DNA from: Faecalibacterium sp.
GTDB taxonomy: Bacteria; Bacillota; Clostridia; Oscillospirales; Ruminococcaceae
Direction: 5' to 3'
DNA: 8,004 nt
Assembly (NCBI GenBank): GCA_017483235.1
Contig: JAFULE010000171.1
Span: 1-8,004 of the forward strand
Part shown: one piece after another, positions 6,282 through 8,004 of the stretch
How positions within the stretch are numbered: the stretch's first letter is position 1
Layout: the number at the start of each line of letters is the position of its first letter
Made by a program: the position numbers and the translations under genes
Notes under the pieces: generated by a model
Databases searched by the model: none
Seen by the model: the letters and a program-made list of their open reading frames with translations, nothing else
What the model was told of the DNA's origin: nothing

Positions 6282-7318
6282 TTGTCTTCGATTTCTGCAG
6301 ATTGCTGCGGCATATAGGATACACCGGACAAGGGCGACTTGCTGGTTGCCTGACGCAGCTGCATTTCGTTGATATGGGTGTAGATCTGGGTCGTGGAAAC
6401 ATTTGCATGACCCAGCAGTTCTTTCAGTGCCAGCACATCCACTTCACCGGTCTGATACATCAGGGTGGCAGCTGTATGCCGCAGTTTATGGGGCGAATAT
6501 CCTTTACCGGAAAGCCCGGCGCTTTGCAGGCAGCGTTCCACGATCTGCTCCACACGGCGCGGAGAAAGGCGCTTTCCGGTTTTTTTACTGATGAACAATG
6601 CATCCCGGTCAGTAGGGGAGATGTTCGGCAATGCAGCTCGGGCACGCAGATAATGCAGCAGCGCATCCTGACAGGCCGGCGTGAGATAGGCCATGCGTTC
6701 TTTATTGCCTTTACCATGCAGACGGATCAGATCATCCGCAATATCCGAGATATTAATGCGCACAAGTTCGGCCAAACGCATACCGCAATTTAAAAACAAG
6801 GTAAGAATGCAGAAGTCACGCTCGTAAAAATCACTTTGTACATTTTTTAACAAAGCAAGGGATTGGTCCGCAGTAAGATATTTGGGCAAAACCTTTTCCG
6901 TTTTGGCATTGTCGATGTTAGCGGTAGGGTCGACCGTAATCTGATTGACCACATTCAGCAGATATTTGAAATAACCGCGCAGGGCACTCAGCTTTCGGTT
7001 GCGGGTGGTTGCCTTGGTATTTTTCTGCCGCTGCATCATATACAGAAATTCGAAGATATCACCGGAGTTGATCTGACGGATGAAAGCAGTATCAATGATA
7101 TGCCAGTTAAAGTCCTTGATTTTATCTTCGCTGCACAGGCCACGGCGTACAACGATATACTGGTAAAAATCGCGCAGATCAATATAGTAATTAAAGACTG
7201 TTTGAAGAGAGCGGCCTTTAATCACTGCAAGGTAATGCAGATAATCGTTGACCGACTGACACACATCATCATGCATTACATCCAGTTTGGGATGAATGGG
7301 GTCAAAATAGGCTGCCAT
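6278..7318 (-). CDS. Tyrosine site-specific recombinase, Xer family
   Basis: DNA strand-exchange enzyme of the phage-integrase/Xer superfamily, acting by a phosphotyrosine link to DNA. It has 346 residues. An N-terminal SAM-like core-binding domain (about 20-125) comes first, then the catalytic domain with every expected residue: R181 (CGMRLAEL), K203 (GKGNKER), H277 and R280 (SPHKLRH), H304 (LLGHANVSTT) and nucleophile Y313 (IYTHI). GKGNKER and SPHKLRHTAATLM are typical of Xer proteins rather than phage integrases. At 346 residues it is longer than XerC/XerD (about 300) and closer to the single recombinases XerS and XerH; the extra length is at the N-terminus and after Y313. The start follows GGAGG (7328-7332). 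A dif-like inverted repeat lies 80 bp upstream. It could still be this organism's XerD or XerC; no second recombinase is visible in the window. Confidence 0.93.
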   Translation of the reverse strand: MAAYFDPIHPKLDVMHDDVCQSVNDYLHYLAVIKGRSLQTVFNYYIDLRDFYQYIVVRRGLCSEDKIKDFNWHIIDTAFIRQINSGDIFEFLYMMQRQKNTKATTRNRKLSALRGYFKYLLNVVNQITVDPTANIDNAKTEKVLPKYLTADQSLALLKNVQSDFYERDFCILTLFLNCGMRLAELVRINISDIADDLIRLHGKGNKERMAYLTPACQDALLHYLRARAALPNISPTDRDALFISKKTGKRLSPRRVEQIVERCLQSAGLSGKGYSPHKLRHTAATLMYQTGEVDVLALKELLGHANVSTTQIYTHINEMQLRQATSKSPLSGVSYMPQQSAEIEDN

Positions 7319-7324
7319 AAAGAT

Positions 7325-7344
7325 AAACCTCCGGTTATAGGTTT
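7325..7344 (-). other. Hairpin overlapping the xer ribosome-binding site
   Basis: In the recombinase mRNA, AAACCT (plus 7339-7344) can pair with AGGTTT (plus 7325-7330) across an 8-nt loop. The right arm covers part of the GGAGG Shine-Dalgarno (plus 7328-7332), which lies 9 nt before the ATG. It could damp translation. The 6-bp stem is modest. Confidence 0.4.
7328..7332 (-). promoter_or_regulatory. xer ribosome-binding site
   Basis: GGAGG on the minus strand, 9 nt before the recombinase ATG. It confirms the 346-residue start. Confidence 0.85.
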
Positions 7345-7363
7345 TTGTATGGTGTACGGGGTC

Positions 7364-7372
7364 ATTATATCA
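7364..7372 (-). promoter_or_regulatory. Extended -10 promoter for the recombinase gene
   Basis: On the minus strand TGaTATAAT, an extended -10 element with a perfect TATAAT (plus 7364-7369). No good -35 is found at 16-18 nt, as is common with extended -10 promoters. Transcription would start near 7357, downstream of the dif-like repeat, leaving a leader of about 40 nt. Confidence 0.6.
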
Positions 7373-7398
7373 TAAAAACGGCATTTCGTCTCCCCTAT

Positions 7399-7426
7399 AT
7401 TTCGCTTAATCGGGATTATACGAAAT
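7399..7426. repeat. 28-bp dif-like inverted repeat upstream of xer
   Basis: The left arm ATTTCGCTTAAT (7399-7410) and right arm ATTATACGAAAT (7415-7426) are inverted copies at 10 of 12 positions around CGGG. Read as a Xer site it divides into 11-6-11: ATTTCGCTTAA, then TCGGGA, then TTATACGAAAT. Compared with the E. coli dif recalled from memory, the right half matches the XerD half-site TTATGTTAAAT at 8 of 11 positions and the left half matches 7 of 11. Another ATTTCG occurs at 7383-7388. It lies 80 bp upstream of the recombinase gene. The alternative is an autoregulatory operator. Confidence 0.5.
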
Positions 7427-7442
7427 GAACCCTACCGACATT

Positions 7443-7471
7443 ACAATAACTCAATTGCTCCAACTTGTCAA
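7443..7471 (-). promoter_or_regulatory. Minus-strand promoter reading towards the dif-like site and xer
   Basis: Perfect TTGACA on the minus strand (plus 7466-7471), 17-nt spacer, TATTGT (plus 7443-7448, four of six consensus positions). A transcript would start near 7436 and cross the inverted repeat before the recombinase gene. It could be a second xer promoter or an outward promoter at the edge of an accessory segment. Confidence 0.5.
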
Positions 7472-7524
7472 GGGTTTTTTTATTTTTTACTGCTATCCAC
7501 TACCTTTACCCACACGCATTACCG

Positions 7525-7563
7525 TTGGGCACTACATCGGCACCCTACGGGCTACCCCCGATG
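7525..7563. repeat. GC-rich short repeats with a hairpin
   Basis: Three related units occur in close succession: GGGCACTAC (7527-7535), GGCACCCTAC (7539-7548) and GGGCTAC (7549-7555). CATCGG (7535-7540) and CCGATG (7558-7563) form a 6-bp stem, inside which CCC/GGG (7543-7545/7549-7551) can pair. No T-run follows on either strand. The function is unknown; such patterns occur at protein-binding or transfer-origin regions, but nothing here proves that. Confidence 0.35.
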
Positions 7564-7608
7564 CGGACGTTCTCTATACCGTCAGCTTTTCAACTGATAA
7601 AAGCAATG

Positions 7609-8004
7609 TCACGGCTCGTCGTCATAGGGCGATTGCGTGAAGAACTCTTCAAAGGTCATCTGGCTGCGCTCCGGCTCTGGGTCTGGCTCTGGGTCACGGT
7701 GGAAGTGAGCCAACACACTTCCAGCTTTTTCCTTGATGGAGTTAAGCAGCAACACGCAGCGTTCACAGGTACGGTAATAGACAGCAAGTGCCCAATCCTT
7801 GAACACGGTACGCGGCGAGAAATCTCGATCTGGGCAAACAGGCAGCACAGCCGGCGGCAGGTCAGGCGCGGCGAAGCTATCAAACAGACCAGCCCATCTG
7901 GGAATGAACGTAAATTCCATGGATCCGGGAGCAATGAAAGGCGCGAACTCCAGACTATCCACCAGCGTGGACGGTGCTTCGGCCGAGGGCTGCACGATGG
8001 TAAT
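7609..8004 (-). CDS. Unknown protein, C-terminal part (runs off the window)
   Basis: The frame is open to the right edge (131 residues visible) and ends with TGA at 7609-7611. A GTG at 7995-7993 exists, but nothing marks it as the start and the frame continues past it, so the gene is probably cut by the window edge. The visible protein has a hydrophobic/aromatic stretch (GSMEFTFIPRWAGLFDSF), a cysteine-containing segment (YYRTCERCVLLL), a Pro/acidic repeat DPEPDPEPE, and the ending MTFEEFFTQSPYDDEP. The Pro/Glu stretch comes from a 12-bp tandem repeat in the DNA. I do not recognise a family, see no membrane helix, and cannot name a function. The smooth, protein-like composition and well-formed stop support a real gene. 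Possibly part of an accessory or mobile segment; this is inference. Confidence 0.6.
   Translation of the reverse strand: MTIVQPSAEAPSTLVDSLEFAPFIAPGSMEFTFIPRWAGLFDSFAAPDLPPAVLPVCPDRDFSPRTVFKDWALAVYYRTCERCVLLLNSIKEKAGSVLAHFHRDPEPDPEPERSQMTFEEFFTQSPYDDEP
7673..7695 (-). repeat. 12-bp tandem repeat in the partial gene
   Basis: GGCTCTGGGTCT (7673-7684) is followed directly by a second copy (7685-7695, last base different). In the minus-strand gene it encodes Asp-Pro-Glu-Pro units, a likely flexible acidic linker and a potential slippage site. Confidence 0.75.

Larger units (their letters stand above)
7319..7608. other. Intergenic region between xer and the partial gene
   Basis: About 290 bases without a convincing gene. 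From left to right it holds the xer ribosome-binding site, an extended -10 promoter, the dif-like repeat and a TTGACA promoter. A T-rich run (7475-7488) comes next, then a GC-richer stretch (about 7520-7565) with short repeats and a hairpin. A 71-codon plus-strand frame crosses it but lacks a ribosome-binding site. Confidence 0.6.

Noticed and set aside
7415..7420. TATAAT on the minus strand as the main xer promoter
   Set aside because: It lies inside the right arm of the inverted repeat and has no acceptable -35 at 16-18 nt; the extended -10 at 7364-7372 is better.
7428..7486. Plus-strand terminator formed by AACCCT/AGGGTT and the following T-run
   Set aside because: The 6-bp stem would enclose a loop of about 37 nt, and no plus-strand gene ends there; the T-run alone is not sufficient.
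7425..7640. Plus-strand 71-codon frame across the xer upstream region
   Set aside because: No Shine-Dalgarno; it begins inside the dif-like repeat, overlaps a minus-strand promoter and the end of the partial gene, and has no recognisable features.
1..8004. CRISPR array, tRNA, rRNA, insertion sequence
   Set aside because: No regularly spaced direct repeats, tRNA-like folds, rRNA segments or transposase frames were seen on either strand.

Overview
The window reads as a stretch of bacterial chromosome with moderate G+C, tightly packed genes, strong Shine-Dalgarno sites and clear -35/-10 promoters. Protein types and gene order (dapA-asd, queA-tgt-yajC-TIGR04086-type membrane protein, SpoIIM-like protein beside a Xer recombinase) point to a Clostridia-class Firmicute, most plausibly an Oscillospiraceae/Ruminococcaceae gut anaerobe of the Faecalibacterium-Gemmiger-Subdoligranulum kind. 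The lineage is inferred from gene content and style, not from a database match.

Region 1 (8-2062, minus strand) holds two consecutive steps towards lysine and diaminopimelate. asd, of the archaeal/fungal-type family, is transcribed first, and a strong intrinsic terminator separates it from dapA. Region 2 (2237-4511, plus strand) holds queA and tgt, two queuosine tRNA-modification enzymes. The asd and queA promoters face each other in the 174-nt gap, so each transcript starts by running through the other promoter. Region 3 (4584-5435, plus strand) holds yajC with its own near-consensus promoter, then a four-helix membrane protein whose ribosome-binding site lies inside a terminator-like hairpin, then a strong terminator.

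Region 4 (5499-7318) is a convergent pair: a five-helix membrane protein resembling SpoIIM (plus) and a 346-aa Xer-type tyrosine recombinase (minus). Their stop codons overlap in a shared TTAA. Upstream of the recombinase, at 7399-7426, is a 28-bp imperfect inverted repeat with the size and 11-6-11 layout of a dif site. A recombinase with an adjacent dif-like site recalls the single-recombinase XerS/difSL and XerH/difH arrangements, and this is the most interesting signal in the window.

Region 5 (about 7430-8004) looks different. It has a T-rich run, a GC-rich stretch with short repeats and a hairpin, and the 3' end of a minus-strand gene of unknown function that runs off the right edge. It may be the start of an accessory or mobile segment, but no transposase, relaxase or integrase other than the Xer protein is visible. 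I saw no rRNA, tRNA or CRISPR array.
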